The notes beneath the pieces are model-generated. The model was not told where the DNA came from. It saw nothing but the letters and a program-made list of their open reading frames with translations, and searched no databases. A stretch of DNA of 64,000 nucleotides, taken from positions 5,287,501-5,351,500 of the forward strand of contig NZ_CP011390.1 of assembly GCF_001644645.1 (NCBI RefSeq), written 5' to 3'. Below, piece by piece: positions 63,460 to 64,000 of this stretch. The stretch's first letter is position 1, and the number at the start of each line of letters is the position of its first letter. Source of the stretch: Flavisolibacter tropicus (GTDB lineage Bacteria; Bacteroidota; Bacteroidia; Chitinophagales; Chitinophagaceae). A program made the position numbers and the translations under genes.

Positions 63460-64000
63460 TTAGCAACTTTCTGCTGGCGAAGAAGTAGGGAAACGCGAAG
63501 CTTTATTCCCCCATCCCCATTCAAGAAATGCCGGCAGGGCCCTTGCCCATGTTTCCACATCGTGCCGTCCATCTTCATAATTGATATAGTGAATATCTTT
63601 ATCGGTATAGCCCTTCTTTTTCAATTCTTCTATTAGACCTAGCGTATCATCTATTGAATCAATGATCCCATTATTATTCCGATCGGCTGTTTCATCTTGT
63701 GAGCCCGTTGTGAAATAGAAGCGCTGACCTGCATGGTACTTACCCATGCGAACCTGTTGATGCATAATGCGATCTGTATCTTCATTATACCCTTGGTCCA
63801 GATCTTTAGACCGCCACCAAAGTGATCCAGAAAACACTCCAGCAATTGAAAATAGTTGCGGATAATTCCAAACCATATCTATTGCGGCTAAGCCGCCTAA
63901 CGAAAAACCTGCATAGGCCATATCCAGATTCCCTTGCAAGTGATAGGTTTCTTTTAAAAGTGGTAATAATTCAAACAGCACAAATTGCGCATGTAATTCA
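63460..64000 (-). CDS. Esterase D/IroE-like hydrolase (5' end outside window)
   Basis: The frame stays open to the right window edge (reading ELHAQFV before VLFELLPLL), so only the C-terminal 180 or so residues are seen. Nucleophile elbow GFSLGGLAA and the C-terminal GRHDVETWARALPAFLEWGW with the catalytic His match the putative esterase superfamily, the same as the protein at 13717-14859. An acidic DRNNNGIIDSIDDT insert resembles a calcium-binding EF-hand or dockerin loop. The substrate is unknown. Confidence 0.88.
   Translation of the reverse strand, partial: ELHAQFVLFELLPLLKETYHLQGNLDMAYAGFSLGGLAAIDMVWNYPQLFSIAGVFSGSLWWRSKDLDQGYNEDTDRIMHQQVRMGKYHAGQRFYFTTGSQDETADRNNNGIIDSIDDTLGLIEELKKKGYTDKDIHYINYEDGRHDVETWARALPAFLEWGWGNKASRFPTSSPAESC

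Overview
The window looks like a chromosomal segment of a Bacteroidota bacterium, most likely a member of the Chitinophagaceae or a close relative. Reasons: moderate GC; secreted proteins with type IX secretion (T9SS) C-terminal domains; TonB-dependent receptors with N-terminal carboxypeptidase-regulatory-like domains; Bacteroidota-type promoters (TTG, 19 bases, TAnnTTTG, perfect upstream of efp); weak ribosome binding sites; lipoproteins and poly-HAMP hybrid kinases typical of the phylum. No rRNA, tRNA, CRISPR array or complete insertion sequence was seen. Both ends cut genes: a poly-HAMP hybrid kinase on the left and an esterase on the right.

Layout. 1-6.1 kb: two signalling proteins, a HAMP-array hybrid kinase with three receivers and a receiver-kinase. 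6.4-7.45 kb: an unknown secreted protein. 7.46-11.34 kb: a phage-derived early-gene cassette, with an S24/LexA-like repressor facing a leftward operon that carries a RecA/Sak4-like ATPase; a dense TGTGAA/TTCACA array lies between them. 11.7-14.9 kb: accA, dapA and a CBM-esterase. 14.8-17.3 kb (leftward): STAS protein, fructosamine-kinase-like protein, rnz and a 76-residue histidine-kinase remnant. 17.4-20.7 kb: clpC and cmk. 21-27.4 kb: T9SS protein, FKBP isomerase, MFS exporter, thioesterase, DEDDh-GIY-YIG nuclease, rRNA methyltransferase. 27.5-33.2 kb: three tandem M57 metallopeptidase lipoproteins and a subtilisin-like T9SS protein. 33.3-38.2 kb: mdh, a thioredoxin-like protein, efp, accB and accC. 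38.2-42 kb: a DtxR-family regulator divergent from a TonB receptor, with a 28-bp perfect palindrome between them. 42-52.9 kb: an accessory-looking neighbourhood of amide-bond chemistry (ATP-grasp-like protein, class I glutamine amidotransferase, amidohydrolase, amidase, proline-iminopeptidase-like lipoprotein, GCS2 carboxylate-amine ligase, second ATP-grasp). 53.7-64 kb: TamB-like protein, ribBA, Oar-like TonB receptor, partial esterase.

The housekeeping genes spread through the window cover fatty-acid synthesis (accA, accB, accC), lysine/peptidoglycan precursor synthesis (dapA), riboflavin (ribBA), the TCA cycle (mdh), translation (efp), tRNA processing (rnz) and proteolysis (clpC). The most distinctive content is (a) the S24-ATPase cassette with its operator array, (b) the amidoligase neighbourhood, (c) the metallopeptidase triplication with a shared upstream box, and (d) an unusual density of intergenic, word-reiterated imperfect palindromes of several families, which occupy most non-coding stretches above 100 bp.
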